Assembly (NCBI GenBank): GCA_002323245.1
Contig: DCPU01000018.1
Location: 190,734-254,733, forward strand
Source of the DNA: Mariprofundus sp. UBA1536
GTDB lineage: Bacteria; Pseudomonadota; Zetaproteobacteria; Mariprofundales; Mariprofundaceae
Direction of reading: 5' to 3'
Length of the DNA: 64,000 nucleotides
In this document: piece after piece, positions 8,466 through 17,762 of the stretch
How the letters are laid out: the number at the start of each line of letters is the position of its first letter
How positions within the stretch are numbered: the first letter of the stretch is position 1
The notes under the pieces: model-generated
Told to the model about the DNA's origin: nothing
The model's database searches: none
The model's input: the letters and a program-made list of their open reading frames with translations, nothing else
Made by a program: the position numbers and the translations under genes

Positions 8466-9820
8466 TGGAAACTTTGCATACGCTTTTATACTTTGTAGTT
8501 GCCATCGTTTTACTCATTGGTTTTCATGAATTCGGCCATTTTATTGTGGCGCGTAAGTTGGGCATTAAAGTTGAAAAATTCTCCATTGGTTTTGGCCCCA
8601 AGCTTTTTTCTTGGCGCGGCAAAGATGGCGAAGTGGAATATATTATCGCTGCCATTCCTTTGGGTGGATATGTTAAAATGCTCGGTGAAAATCCCGATGA
8701 GCAAGAAGGTATTGATACCGACGGCAACCCCATCAGTGAAGTCGATTTAAAGCGCGCCTTTAATCGTCAGCCTGTTTGGAAACGTGCTTCAGTAGCCGTG
8801 GCTGGCCCTGGCTTTAATATTATTTTTGCCATTGTGGCCTATATGATTGTCAGTTGGATGGGGCATTTGGCCATGCCATCCACTGTTGGTGTGGTGTATC
8901 CGCATTCCTTGGCTGAAAGCCAAGGTTTGATGACTGGTGATGAGATTGTTGCTATCAATGAGCATCCCATCAATTCATGGCGTAGCCTGGAAGAGGGTCT
9001 GAAAAAGCATGTGGGCGAAGAAGTTCACTTGGATGTGCGTCGCCAGGAATCACCGTTACGTTTTTCGTTTGTGTTGCCGCAGCCAGAAAAAGATGCCTTC
9101 TTGATTGATGTGGCTGATGAAGTGTTGGGTATTAATCTTGGTGTGGATATCTTGATTGATAAAGTGATGCCTGATTCTGCAGCGGAGCAGGGTTTGCTAG
9201 AAGCCGGCGATCAGATTCTGGCGGTGAATGGCGACACAGTGAAATCGATTCATGGTTTGATTACGGTGATTGGTAGCTCAGCAGATAAACCAGTTAATTT
9301 GCAGGTCAAACGCCAAGCTTCACGTTTACAATTTGAAGTGACCCCGCGTGCGGATGCTTCAGGCCGCGGCTTGATTGGTGTGCAATTGAAAGCCAAACCA
9401 TGGGCAGAGCCATTTATGCAGCGTTCAGGCTTCGTTGAGGGTGTGGTCTATGGCTTTGAACGTACTTGGGAAGTAAGCAAGATGACCGGTGAGATGTTCA
9501 AGCGCATGGTGAGCACCTCAATTGCTGCTGAAAATTTAGGCGGCCCCATTGCTATTGCGCAAATGGCAGGTACCACAGCTGAACGTGGCATGGTGTATTT
9601 TGTGATGTTTTTGGCATTTTTCTCAGTGAATTTGGCCATTCTTAATTTACTGCCGATTCCTGTTTTGGATGGTGGTATGTTGGTGTTTTTAGCCATTGAG
9701 CAATTACGTGGCAAGCCGCTCACACCAGCGCTGATGATGCGAATTCAGATGGTGGGTGTGTTGCTGATTATGTCGTTGATGGTGTTCGCATTTTATAATG
9801 ACATTATGCGCTTATTTTAA
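8465..9820 (+). CDS. rseP: Site-2 intramembrane zinc protease RseP
   Basis: RseP cleaves transmembrane anti-sigma factors and signal-peptide remnants within the inner membrane. The 451-residue protein has the zinc motif HEFGH at residues 21-25 in the first membrane segment, two periplasmic PDZ-like domains (about residues 120-200 and 205-290), and the second catalytic motif NLLPIPVLDGG near residue 395, followed by terminal membrane segments. It shares its first base with the dxr stop codon. Position next to bamA, as in many proteobacteria, fits an envelope-stress role; no rseA or rpoE is visible here. Confidence 0.95.
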   Translation: METLHTLLYFVVAIVLLIGFHEFGHFIVARKLGIKVEKFSIGFGPKLFSWRGKDGEVEYIIAAIPLGGYVKMLGENPDEQEGIDTDGNPISEVDLKRAFNRQPVWKRASVAVAGPGFNIIFAIVAYMIVSWMGHLAMPSTVGVVYPHSLAESQGLMTGDEIVAINEHPINSWRSLEEGLKKHVGEEVHLDVRRQESPLRFSFVLPQPEKDAFLIDVADEVLGINLGVDILIDKVMPDSAAEQGLLEAGDQILAVNGDTVKSIHGLITVIGSSADKPVNLQVKRQASRLQFEVTPRADASGRGLIGVQLKAKPWAEPFMQRSGFVEGVVYGFERTWEVSKMTGEMFKRMVSTSIAAENLGGPIAIAQMAGTTAERGMVYFVMFLAFFSVNLAILNLLPIPVLDGGMLVFLAIEQLRGKPLTPALMMRIQMVGVLLIMSLMVFAFYNDIMRLF

Positions 9821-9823
9821 AGG

Positions 9824-12133
9824 ATGACGAAACTTACTATGCGCCAGTCCCCATCATTTTCGTCTGTTTATATTATTCTCATTGCTTTGTTTGTGATGTT
9901 CGCCCCATCAGCGGCTATGGCTGAAGATGTGATTGCTTCGATAGCCATCGAAGGTAATCGCTATATCGAAACTGCAGCTATTTTGACCAAAGTAAGAAGT
10001 AAAGTGGGCGAGCCACTTAGCAAACGTCAAATCAGCCGGGATGTGCGCAGGCTTTTTGCTACGGGTTATTTTTCAGATGTGTTCACGGAAGGGGAGAGTG
10101 CTGCAGATGGCTTACATCTCGTCTTTCATGTGGTAGAAAATCCAGTGATTGCCAGCGTTGAGATCGAAGGTAATGAAGAGTTGTCCGATAAAAAATTAAA
10201 GCCATTACTTGATATGAAGCCTGGCTTTATTCTCAGCCCTTTGGTCGAGCGTAAAGACACCAATACCATTCGTAAAAAATATTTAGAGAAAGGTTACTAT
10301 CAAATGGATGTGGATATCCAAACCACAACCTTGGAGGATGGGCGTATTGATGTCGTTATCAATGTTGTTGAAGGCGAAGTAACGCATATTAAAGAAATTC
10401 GCTTTATTGGTAACAAAGCCTTTACAGCTGATGAATTACTGAATCCGTTGGCATCTCGGGCTTCTGATTTTGGTAGCTGGTTTTCCGATAAAGATGTCTT
10501 TAATCGCGACCGTTTTGAAGCGGATGCCCAACTTATTCGCCAGTTTTATCAAGAGCATGGACACTTGGATGCTAGGGTTGAATCCATTCGATTGATGCTC
10601 ACACCAAATAAAGACAGTTTTTACTTGGCTCTAAGTGTGTTTGAGGGCCCAGCATATACCATTTCAGGCATTAGTTTGACGGGTGATGTGGTACCCAGCA
10701 AAGACGCGGTGATGGAAAATGTGAAACTTGAAGTCGGTGATTTGTATAAGGTTTCGACATTGCGCCAAGCCATTGAAGCAATTACTGAGCGCGTGGGCGA
10801 TGAGGGTTATGCTTTTGCCAATGTGACACCTTTGTTTCAGCGTAACTTAAAAGATAATACACTGTTTATTACATTTGATATTGAGAAAGGCCGTGAGGTT
10901 TATATTGAACGTGTGGTTATTTCTGGTCATAAAAAGACAAAAGATAATGTGATTCGCCGTGAAATGCGTCAGCACGAAGGTGAGCGTTATAAAGCGTCGG
11001 ATGTGAAACGAAGCAAAGAAAGGTTAAGACGTCTTCAGTTCCTTAAGGATATTCGTGTTTCTACACCACCAGTAGCTGATCCCAACAAAGTGAATATGAA
11101 TATTGATGTTGAAGAAGGAAAAAGTGGTAGTTTCACTGCAGGTATGACGTATTCACAATTGTATGGCGCCTCGTTGACGGGAACTGTCGCTGAACAAAAC
11201 TTATTTGGTGAGGGTTATCAAACCAACGTCAGTGGTGATATTGGGGGCGCAACTACCAATTATTCAGCGAGTATCGTCGACCCATACTTCATGAGTGAAG
11301 ATGTTACGGGTTCGTTCTCGCTCAATCGCACGCAGACTGACTTGCAAACCATTACCGACTATAAGCAAGATACAAGCGGCTGGTCTGCAGGACTTGGTTT
11401 TGCATTGAGTGAGTTCTCTCGCTATGCAGTAAAGTATTCGTTGACGCGCACCACCTTGTCGGATGTGAACTTGGCAACAGCATCTGCCATTCTTAAGGCA
11501 CAAATTGGTCAGTTTACGACCAGTGAAATTACCCAGTCTATTTCGTTTGACACCCGTGACCGCATCATTGCGGCAACCGATGGTGGTATTTATTCACTGG
11601 TGCTTGGTACAGCGGGTTTGGGTGGTGACTTTAATTTTTATGAGGTCACAACTTCGGCAACCGATTATACACCGCTAAGTGATTTCTGGACGCTGCGTAC
11701 TTCGGCGACAGCTGGAAAAATTGCAGGTATAGGTGATTCAAGTATGCCTATTTATCGCCGCTATTCGCTGGGTGGTGCTGGAAGTTTACGTGGCTTTGGT
11801 TATTACGGTGTGACACTGCGTGAACCTGGTACTTTGGATGTCTTGGGTGGCACCTATAAAGCGACCTCATCGTTGGATCTCATTTTCCCGCTGCCTTACA
11901 TGGCGCAAGCGGGTTTCCGCGGTGCGTTCTTTGTTGAAGCAGGCACGGTTTGGGGTGATGCTGGCGTGGTCACTGAAAGCTTTAGTTTATCAAAAGTTCG
12001 GGCATCATACGGCTTTGGCATTGAATGGATGTCGCCAGTAGGTGCGATTTCAATGATTTGGGGTCAAGTGTTGAGATCACAGCCTGATGATGAAAAACGT
12101 GGGTTTGAATTCAGTATTGGTCGCGGTTTTTAG
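9824..12133 (+). CDS. bamA: Outer-membrane protein assembly factor BamA
   Basis: Central beta-barrel of the BAM complex that inserts outer-membrane proteins. The 769-residue precursor has a signal peptide (hydrophobic VYIILIALFVMFAP, cleavage near AMA-ED), five POTRA repeats over about residues 34-430, and a C-terminal 16-strand Omp85 barrel with the conserved LRGFG motif (here GSLRGFGYYG) and a terminal Phe typical of outer-membrane beta signals (SIGRGF). The start is three bases after rseP, with AAAGGA overlapping. Confidence 0.96.
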   Translation: MTKLTMRQSPSFSSVYIILIALFVMFAPSAAMAEDVIASIAIEGNRYIETAAILTKVRSKVGEPLSKRQISRDVRRLFATGYFSDVFTEGESAADGLHLVFHVVENPVIASVEIEGNEELSDKKLKPLLDMKPGFILSPLVERKDTNTIRKKYLEKGYYQMDVDIQTTTLEDGRIDVVINVVEGEVTHIKEIRFIGNKAFTADELLNPLASRASDFGSWFSDKDVFNRDRFEADAQLIRQFYQEHGHLDARVESIRLMLTPNKDSFYLALSVFEGPAYTISGISLTGDVVPSKDAVMENVKLEVGDLYKVSTLRQAIEAITERVGDEGYAFANVTPLFQRNLKDNTLFITFDIEKGREVYIERVVISGHKKTKDNVIRREMRQHEGERYKASDVKRSKERLRRLQFLKDIRVSTPPVADPNKVNMNIDVEEGKSGSFTAGMTYSQLYGASLTGTVAEQNLFGEGYQTNVSGDIGGATTNYSASIVDPYFMSEDVTGSFSLNRTQTDLQTITDYKQDTSGWSAGLGFALSEFSRYAVKYSLTRTTLSDVNLATASAILKAQIGQFTTSEITQSISFDTRDRIIAATDGGIYSLVLGTAGLGGDFNFYEVTTSATDYTPLSDFWTLRTSATAGKIAGIGDSSMPIYRRYSLGGAGSLRGFGYYGVTLREPGTLDVLGGTYKATSSLDLIFPLPYMAQAGFRGAFFVEAGTVWGDAGVVTESFSLSKVRASYGFGIEWMSPVGAISMIWGQVLRSQPDDEKRGFEFSIGRGF

Positions 12134-12176
12134 CAGTTAAATCAATAATTTATAGAATATGAAAGGTGTATTGAAT

Positions 12177-12677
12177 ATGAAAAAAATGATGTTTGTGTTG
12201 CTTGCTTTATCAACTTTGGCAACAACCGCTAATGCTGTTGAAACCAAAATTGGCTATGTGGATATCAAAGCAGCCATGGAAAGCACCAAAGATTACAGCC
12301 AGGGTCTCAAACGCTTGGAAGCATTGGAGAGCAAGAAAACCAAACAACTTGAAGCCATGCGCAATCGTATCACGGATTTGGAAAAAGAAGTGCAAATGCA
12401 ATCCATGACCATGTCTAACGACCATAAAATGGCCAAACAACAAGAAATGACCCAATTAAAGAAAGAATTCGATCGCGAGCTGCAAGATGCAAGTGATGAG
12501 CTCAAAGGTGAGAAACGTAAGCTTGATCAGGTCTTGGTTGGTAAATTTTATGACGCTGTACGTGAGTATGGTAAAACCAACAATTTCGACATCATATTGC
12601 CAAAATCTGCTACTGTTTATGCCAGTGGTAAGAATGATATCACTGCAGATATCACTAAGATTCTCGATACAAAATAA
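12177..12677 (+). CDS. skp: Periplasmic chaperone Skp/OmpH
   Basis: Holds unfolded outer-membrane proteins on the way to BAM. The 166-residue precursor starts MKKMMFVLLALSTLATTANA, a clear signal peptide, then IGYVDIKAAMES, followed by a long charged helical region (residues about 45-130) that forms the coiled-coil tentacles of the jellyfish trimer. I choose the ATG at 12177, with AAAGGTG about 11 bases upstream; an in-frame ATG at 12159 is less likely because it precedes that site. Confidence 0.88.
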   Translation: MKKMMFVLLALSTLATTANAVETKIGYVDIKAAMESTKDYSQGLKRLEALESKKTKQLEAMRNRITDLEKEVQMQSMTMSNDHKMAKQQEMTQLKKEFDRELQDASDELKGEKRKLDQVLVGKFYDAVREYGKTNNFDIILPKSATVYASGKNDITADITKILDTK

Positions 12678-12686
12678 CGGTAACTT

Positions 12687-13706
12687 GTGGCTAGCCCATC
12701 AATCACGCTCGCCGATGCTGCCAAGCTGGTTTCCGGCGATTTATACGTTGGGGATGAAAGCAAAAGTATCACAGGCGTTCAAACTCTTGAAAAAGCCCAA
12801 TCCTTTCAAGCCTCCTTTTTATCAAATTTAAAATACAAACACGCTTTGGATATCACCAAAGCGGGTTTGGTTTTGCTTAGTCCTGAAGTTGAAGTTCCAG
12901 AACATGCCGGTTTTGCAGTCATCCGGTTGAAAAACCCATATATGGGCTTTGCTTTGCTCCAGCGCTACTTCTCACCGCAACCCATAAGCAATGCTATCGT
13001 CCACGCTACTGCAGCGATTGATGAGACGGCACAGATTGCACCAGATGTACAGATTGATGCCCATGTGTGCATTGGTGCCAAAGTGGTTGTCGGCAAAGGT
13101 AGTATCATCGGTGCTGGCACAGTGTTGGCAGAGGGCTCACGAATTGGTGATGATTGTTTACTCCACCCGCGAGTAGTGATTGAACACGGCGTATGTCTCG
13201 GTAACCGCGTTATTGTGCAAGCTGGCGCAGTGATTGGTTCTGATGGTTTTGGTTTTGCTTGGACAGGTTCAGAATATCTTAAAATCCCGCAAGTAGGTGC
13301 TGTGGTGATTGGAGATGATGTTGAAATTGGCGCCAACACTTGCATTGATCGCGGAGCCATTGAAGACACGATTATTCGCCGCGGCGCGAAAATGGATAAT
13401 CTGGTGCAAATTGGCCACAATGTGGTGGTTGGTGAGTTGACGGTGATGGCAGGACAAACAGGTATTTCTGGGTCTACTACGATTGGTAGAGGTTGCCAGT
13501 TTGGTGGCCAATCAGGTGCCGCTGGGCACTTGAATATTGCTGATGGGGTGGTGGTATCAGCTAAGGCTGGTGTAATCGGTGATGTGAAAATTCCCGGTAT
13601 GGTCTCTGGCTTTCCGGCTGTCCCACACCGTCATTGGTTGCGTTCTGCAGGTTTGTTTGATCGCTTGCCAGAAATATGGAATAAAATTAAACATTTGGGT
13701 GAATAG
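12687..13706 (+). CDS. lpxD: UDP-3-O-(3-hydroxyacyl)glucosamine N-acyltransferase
   Basis: Third step of lipid A synthesis: adds the N-linked hydroxyacyl chain to UDP-3-O-acyl-glucosamine. The 339-residue protein starts with GTG, has the N-terminal uridine-binding domain (residues about 1-110), then a left-handed parallel beta-helix of hexapeptide repeats with the catalytic His in NLVQIGHNVVVGE, and a short C-terminal helix. It sits between skp and fabZ, the standard order. Confidence 0.95.
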   Translation: MASPSITLADAAKLVSGDLYVGDESKSITGVQTLEKAQSFQASFLSNLKYKHALDITKAGLVLLSPEVEVPEHAGFAVIRLKNPYMGFALLQRYFSPQPISNAIVHATAAIDETAQIAPDVQIDAHVCIGAKVVVGKGSIIGAGTVLAEGSRIGDDCLLHPRVVIEHGVCLGNRVIVQAGAVIGSDGFGFAWTGSEYLKIPQVGAVVIGDDVEIGANTCIDRGAIEDTIIRRGAKMDNLVQIGHNVVVGELTVMAGQTGISGSTTIGRGCQFGGQSGAAGHLNIADGVVVSAKAGVIGDVKIPGMVSGFPAVPHRHWLRSAGLFDRLPEIWNKIKHLGE

Positions 13707-13714
13707 GAATAGAC

Positions 13715-14161
13715 ATGGCTGAATTTAATATTGACGAAATTATGGCAAGGTTGCCGCATAGATATCCATTTTTGTTGGTGGATCGTGTGCTTGATTTCGT
13801 TGAAGATACTTCGATTCGCGCTTTAAAAAATGTGAGCATCAATGAGCCGCATTTTAATGGTCACTTCCCAGGTCACCCAGTGATGCCTGGTGTACTTATT
13901 GTCGAGGCTATGGCGCAAGTTGGTGGTGTATTGGCCTTATCTTCTGCACCAGCGGGTGAAGAATATTTGATGTATTTTACTGGCATCGATGAAGTGCGTT
14001 TTCGCAAACCCGTACGTCCTGGGGATCAATTGATTTTTGAAATCACAGTACTTCGCCGTCGCGGTGCTATGTGGCGCTTTAAAGGTGAAGCTTTTGTGGA
14101 TGGTGCCTTGGTTTGTGCTGGCACATTGATGGCCACCGTGTTGCCTAAGGAACAAGCATGA
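13715..14161 (+). CDS. fabZ: 3-hydroxyacyl-[acyl-carrier protein] dehydratase
   Basis: Hot-dog-fold dehydratase of fatty acid elongation that competes with LpxA/LpxD for hydroxyacyl-ACP. The 148-residue protein has the catalytic His in GHFPGHPVMPGV and catalytic Glu in LIVEAMAQ. The N-terminus (IMARLPHRYPFLLVDRV) is typical. A weak AGG precedes the ATG; the end overlaps lpxA by four bases. Confidence 0.96.
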   Translation: MAEFNIDEIMARLPHRYPFLLVDRVLDFVEDTSIRALKNVSINEPHFNGHFPGHPVMPGVLIVEAMAQVGGVLALSSAPAGEEYLMYFTGIDEVRFRKPVRPGDQLIFEITVLRRRGAMWRFKGEAFVDGALVCAGTLMATVLPKEQA

Positions 14162-14964
14162 GCAATTTGATTCATCCATCAGCGGTGATTGCTGATGGCG
14201 CTACCATTGGTGAAAGGGTCAAAGTTGGCCCATTTTGTACTATCGGTGCCCATGCGGTATTGGGTGATGATTGCGAACTCATTTCACATGTGAGTATCGA
14301 AGGGTACACCACTATTGGCAAAGGAAATCGCTTTTTCCCTTTCTCCAGTATTGGCGCTGAACCCCAAGATTTGAAATATCATGGTGAGCCTTCGCGGGTT
14401 GAAATTGGTGAAAACAACACCTTTAGGGAATACACCACTGTGCACCGTGGCACTGAAGGTGGCGGTATGGTGACCAAAGTAGGCAGCAATAACTTGATGC
14501 AAACCTATACCCACATTGCGCACGACTGTCAGATTGGAAATGATATTGTGTTGGCGTGCAGTGCAATTTTGGCAGGTCATGTTGAAGTACACGATGGTGC
14601 AATCGTTGGCGCGATGTCGGCAGTTCACCAATTCGCACGTGTTGGTAAATTCGCTATGCTCGGCGCAATGTGCACAGCGCTCAAAGATATGCCACCGTTT
14701 TGTATCGCTGGTGGCGGTTATCAAATGAGTGTTTCTGGTTTGAATCTGGTGGGTCTTAAACGCCGTGGTTTGAGCAATGATGATATCCGCTTGCTTAAAG
14801 AAGCATACCGTTTGTTGTTTAAATCCAAAGCTTTGCATAAAGACCGCCTGCAAGCTGTGGAAGATATGCAGGCTAACAATGTCTATGTGGATGAACTTCT
14901 GGCCTTTGTGCGTAGCAGCGAGCGCGGCGTGATGATGCATAATATCAAAGCGACAGACGTTTAA
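14158..14964 (+). CDS. lpxA: UDP-N-acetylglucosamine O-acyltransferase
   Basis: First step of lipid A synthesis. The 268-residue protein is a trimeric left-handed beta-helix with repeated hexapeptides (for example VIADGATIGERVKVGPFC), the catalytic His in YTHIAHDCQIG, and a C-terminal helical cap. Its ATG overlaps the fabZ stop (ATGA). Confidence 0.96.
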   Translation: MSNLIHPSAVIADGATIGERVKVGPFCTIGAHAVLGDDCELISHVSIEGYTTIGKGNRFFPFSSIGAEPQDLKYHGEPSRVEIGENNTFREYTTVHRGTEGGGMVTKVGSNNLMQTYTHIAHDCQIGNDIVLACSAILAGHVEVHDGAIVGAMSAVHQFARVGKFAMLGAMCTALKDMPPFCIAGGGYQMSVSGLNLVGLKRRGLSNDDIRLLKEAYRLLFKSKALHKDRLQAVEDMQANNVYVDELLAFVRSSERGVMMHNIKATDV

Positions 14965-14973
14965 GTCGCCATT

Positions 14974-15780
14974 ATGGCAGAAAAACGCATTGGCTTACTC
15001 GCTGGTTATGGTCTGTTCCCTGTAGAACTGGCCACTTCTCTGAAAAACCATGGTTATACTGTTCATGTGGCCGCTATCAAAGAGGAAGCATCCGAAGTCA
15101 TTGAAACTGTTGCTGATAGCATCACTTGGATGCAAGTTGGCCAGATTGCTACACTGATTAAAACCATGCAAAAGCATGAAGTCACCGAACTTATTTTTGC
15201 AGGCAAAGTACATAAACTGCATTTGTTCCGTAACTTTCGTCCTGATTTGTTGGCTGCAAAAATTCTGCTACAAGTCAAAGATTTTAAAGATGATTCTTTG
15301 ATGCTCGGTATCGTGGGTGCCCTTGCCGATAAAGGTATTACGGTGCGTTCTCAGCTTGAATTTGCTGATGATATGATTGCTGGCGAAGGCCATCTGTTTG
15401 GACCCAAACCCAGCAAACAGCAACTCAAAGATATGCACTTTGGCTTTCCCCAAGCCAAGCATATTGCTGGCCTTGATATCGGTCAGACCATTGTGGTGAA
15501 AAACGAAGCAGTCTTGGCTGTGGAGGCCATCGAAGGCACCGATCAGGCCATCAAACGTGGTGGTGAATTGGGTGGTGGCGGTGCAACTGTGGTTAAAGTT
15601 GCCAAACCTGACCAAGACGCCCGCTTTGATGTGCCCGCTATGGGTGTGGGCACCCTAGAATTTATGGCGGCTTCTGGTTGTACATCCATTGGCATTGAAG
15701 CAGGGCATACGCTTCTTATTGAGAAGGATAAGTTAAACGAAGTGGCTAAACGATTAAAAATCTCTGTGGTTGGTATTTAG
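14974..15780 (+). CDS. lpxI: UDP-2,3-diacylglucosamine pyrophosphatase LpxI
   Basis: Hydrolyses UDP-diacylglucosamine to lipid X and UMP. The 268-residue protein has the LpxI N-terminus RIGLLAGYGLFPVELA, the middle region ADDMIAGEGHLFG, and a C-terminal segment RFDVPAMGVGTLEFM that holds the conserved Asp of the family. It replaces the unrelated LpxH used by gamma- and betaproteobacteria, and its position between lpxA and lpxB is the usual one for LpxI users. Confidence 0.93.
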   Translation: MAEKRIGLLAGYGLFPVELATSLKNHGYTVHVAAIKEEASEVIETVADSITWMQVGQIATLIKTMQKHEVTELIFAGKVHKLHLFRNFRPDLLAAKILLQVKDFKDDSLMLGIVGALADKGITVRSQLEFADDMIAGEGHLFGPKPSKQQLKDMHFGFPQAKHIAGLDIGQTIVVKNEAVLAVEAIEGTDQAIKRGGELGGGGATVVKVAKPDQDARFDVPAMGVGTLEFMAASGCTSIGIEAGHTLLIEKDKLNEVAKRLKISVVGI

Positions 15781-15781
15781 T

Positions 15782-16939
15782 TTGACGGTAACGAGCTACA
15801 AGGTGCTGATGTCAGCTGGGGAAGTATCAGGTGATTTGCATGCTTCTGCCGTGATTAAAGCCTTAAAAGCACAACTTCCTGAAGGTGCGATTATTGAGAT
15901 TGCTGGCATTGCTGGGCCGATGATGCAGGCAGCAGGTTGTCAGGCTGTGTGTGATATGAGCCAACTTAATGTGATGGGTTTTGCGGAAGTGATTATGGCT
16001 TTGCCGCGTATTCGCAGGGTGCAAAAGGATATCGCGGCCTTTGCCGATAAGTTTCAGCCCAACATTGTCATTCTCACCGATTTCACCAGTTTTCATATTG
16101 GACTAGGCCGCAAGCTTCGCGCTAAGGGTTTTTATGTGGTGCATTATATTGCGCCCAAGCTTTGGGCATGGGGGGCTAATCGTCTGCCCAAGCTGAAAGC
16201 CTCGCAAAATCAACTGGCTTGTATTTTTCCATTTGAAGAACAATGGTTTTCATCGCGTGATATCAATGCCACTTACGTGGGTAATCCCAGTGCTTTTTCT
16301 TGCCAAGGTGGCTGGTCAAAAGCCGAATTAAAATCTCGCTTGGTCTTAACAGATGATACGCCCTTGTTGGCGCTTTTGCCTGGCTCACGCCCTAGTGAGC
16401 TCAAGCGCCATGTGCAATTGCTGGCCGATGCGTTTGTGCATTTGAAACTACAAGTGCCAGCGCTTGAAGCTGTCGCTACTTTGGCACCAGGCGTGAGAGC
16501 AGAACTATTGCAGCCACTCACAGATGTGGGTGTGCACCTACTGCAGCGCACCGAAAATGATTATGCCATGCGCGCTGATGCAGCAGTGGCTGTGTCGGGT
16601 ACAGCAACACTTGAACTGGCGCTTTGGGAAACACCTACCGTGTTGGTGTATCGCACCTCTGCAACCAGTTGGTTTATCGGCCAGCGTTTGGTGAAAGGAC
16701 GCTGCGTGGGTTTGGCGAATATTTTGTTGCTTGGTGATGTGCCAAGCGCTGAGGGTATTATTCCTGAGTTGCTCCAAGATTTGTGTACGCTGGAAAATAT
16801 TGAACAAGCCGTCTTGCCTTTGTTGCAAGGGCAAACTGTGAAGCAGAAGAATGCTTTTTCGCAATTAAAAACCATGTTGGGTACTGAAAACCCTGCTGAA
16901 AAGCTCGCCAGCCTATGCTGGGCGCAGATGAGTCGCTAA
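15782..16939 (+). CDS. lpxB: Lipid-A-disaccharide synthase
   Basis: Glycosyltransferase (GT19) joining lipid X and UDP-diacylglucosamine. The protein of about 385 residues shows SAGEVSGDLHASAV at the N-terminus, HYIAPKLWAWG, the LLPGSRPSELKRH motif and the acceptor/donor region AVSGTATLELAL. No ATG precedes the conserved SAGEVSGD; a TTG at 15782 directly after the lpxI stop, or a TTG at 15770 inside lpxI, are the likely starts, so the exact N-terminus is uncertain. Confidence 0.92.
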   Translation: MTVTSYKVLMSAGEVSGDLHASAVIKALKAQLPEGAIIEIAGIAGPMMQAAGCQAVCDMSQLNVMGFAEVIMALPRIRRVQKDIAAFADKFQPNIVILTDFTSFHIGLGRKLRAKGFYVVHYIAPKLWAWGANRLPKLKASQNQLACIFPFEEQWFSSRDINATYVGNPSAFSCQGGWSKAELKSRLVLTDDTPLLALLPGSRPSELKRHVQLLADAFVHLKLQVPALEAVATLAPGVRAELLQPLTDVGVHLLQRTENDYAMRADAAVAVSGTATLELALWETPTVLVYRTSATSWFIGQRLVKGRCVGLANILLLGDVPSAEGIIPELLQDLCTLENIEQAVLPLLQGQTVKQKNAFSQLKTMLGTENPAEKLASLCWAQMSR

Positions 16940-16941
16940 GC

Positions 16942-17748
16942 ATGGCTGTGTATGCAGTTGGTGATATCCAAGGCTGTTTTGAGCCTTTAAAACTCTTACT
17001 TGAGCAGGTTAATTTTAATCCTGAAGTGGATACATTGTGGTGCTGTGGTGATTTGGTGAATCGCGGCCCTGAGTCGCTAGAAGTGTTGCGGTTTCTTAAA
17101 AATCTAGGCGATGCCTGTGTATGTGTCTTGGGTAACCATGATTTACAATTGCTAGCATATTCGGCTGGCGGCAAAAGTTTTTCTGGTGATACGCTCGATG
17201 ATTTAATTGCTGCACCTGATGCGGATGATTTGATTGAATGGCTTCGTTTTCAACCCTTGTTACATCATGATGCTGATTTGAATTGGTGTATGGTGCATGC
17301 AGGTTTAAGCCCGCGTTGGTCGCTGAATAAAGCCAAGCGCAGAGCGGGCCGCATTGAAAAGATTTTGCGCAGTGAGCAATGGAAACCATTTTGTAAATCC
17401 TTGCAAACCAAAGATTTTCCTATGGCTGAGCCCATGGGCAAAGATGAGAAAAACCTATTTTCTATTTCGGTATTAACACGTATGCGCTTTTGCAGCGCTG
17501 AAGGTGTATGCGATTGGAAGCAGAAAACAGCCAAATCAAAGACTGCTGTGTATCAGCCTTGGTTTGTCCACCCCAAAGCCAAGTGGAAATCGGATTGTCG
17601 TGTACTTTTCGGACATTGGGCAGCTTTGGGGTTGGTGCTGAAGGAAAAATCGGTGCTTGGTCTTGATTCAGGTTATGTGTGGGGTGGTCATCTTACTTTG
17701 GCTAGGCTTGATGTGCCCAAAACCCAACTTTGGGCTGTGGCTAGCTAA
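16942..17748 (+). CDS. apaH: Bis(5'-nucleosyl)-tetraphosphatase, symmetrical
   Basis: Splits diadenosine tetraphosphate into two ADP. The 268-residue protein is a metallophosphatase with GDIQGC (metal ligands near the N-terminus), GDLVNRGPESLEV and GNHDLQLLA, plus the family HAGLSPRW. I start at the ATG at 16942, two bases after the lpxB stop. Its end faces gloB with only 14 bases between them. Confidence 0.94.
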   Translation: MAVYAVGDIQGCFEPLKLLLEQVNFNPEVDTLWCCGDLVNRGPESLEVLRFLKNLGDACVCVLGNHDLQLLAYSAGGKSFSGDTLDDLIAAPDADDLIEWLRFQPLLHHDADLNWCMVHAGLSPRWSLNKAKRRAGRIEKILRSEQWKPFCKSLQTKDFPMAEPMGKDEKNLFSISVLTRMRFCSAEGVCDWKQKTAKSKTAVYQPWFVHPKAKWKSDCRVLFGHWAALGLVLKEKSVLGLDSGYVWGGHLTLARLDVPKTQLWAVAS

Positions 17749-17762
17749 GTAAGTTATTCCGC

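Noticed and set aside
14284..14940. 218-codon minus-strand frame inside lpxA
   Set aside because: It is antisense to a conserved gene; its His/Cys-rich product reflects reverse-strand codon composition, not a real gene.
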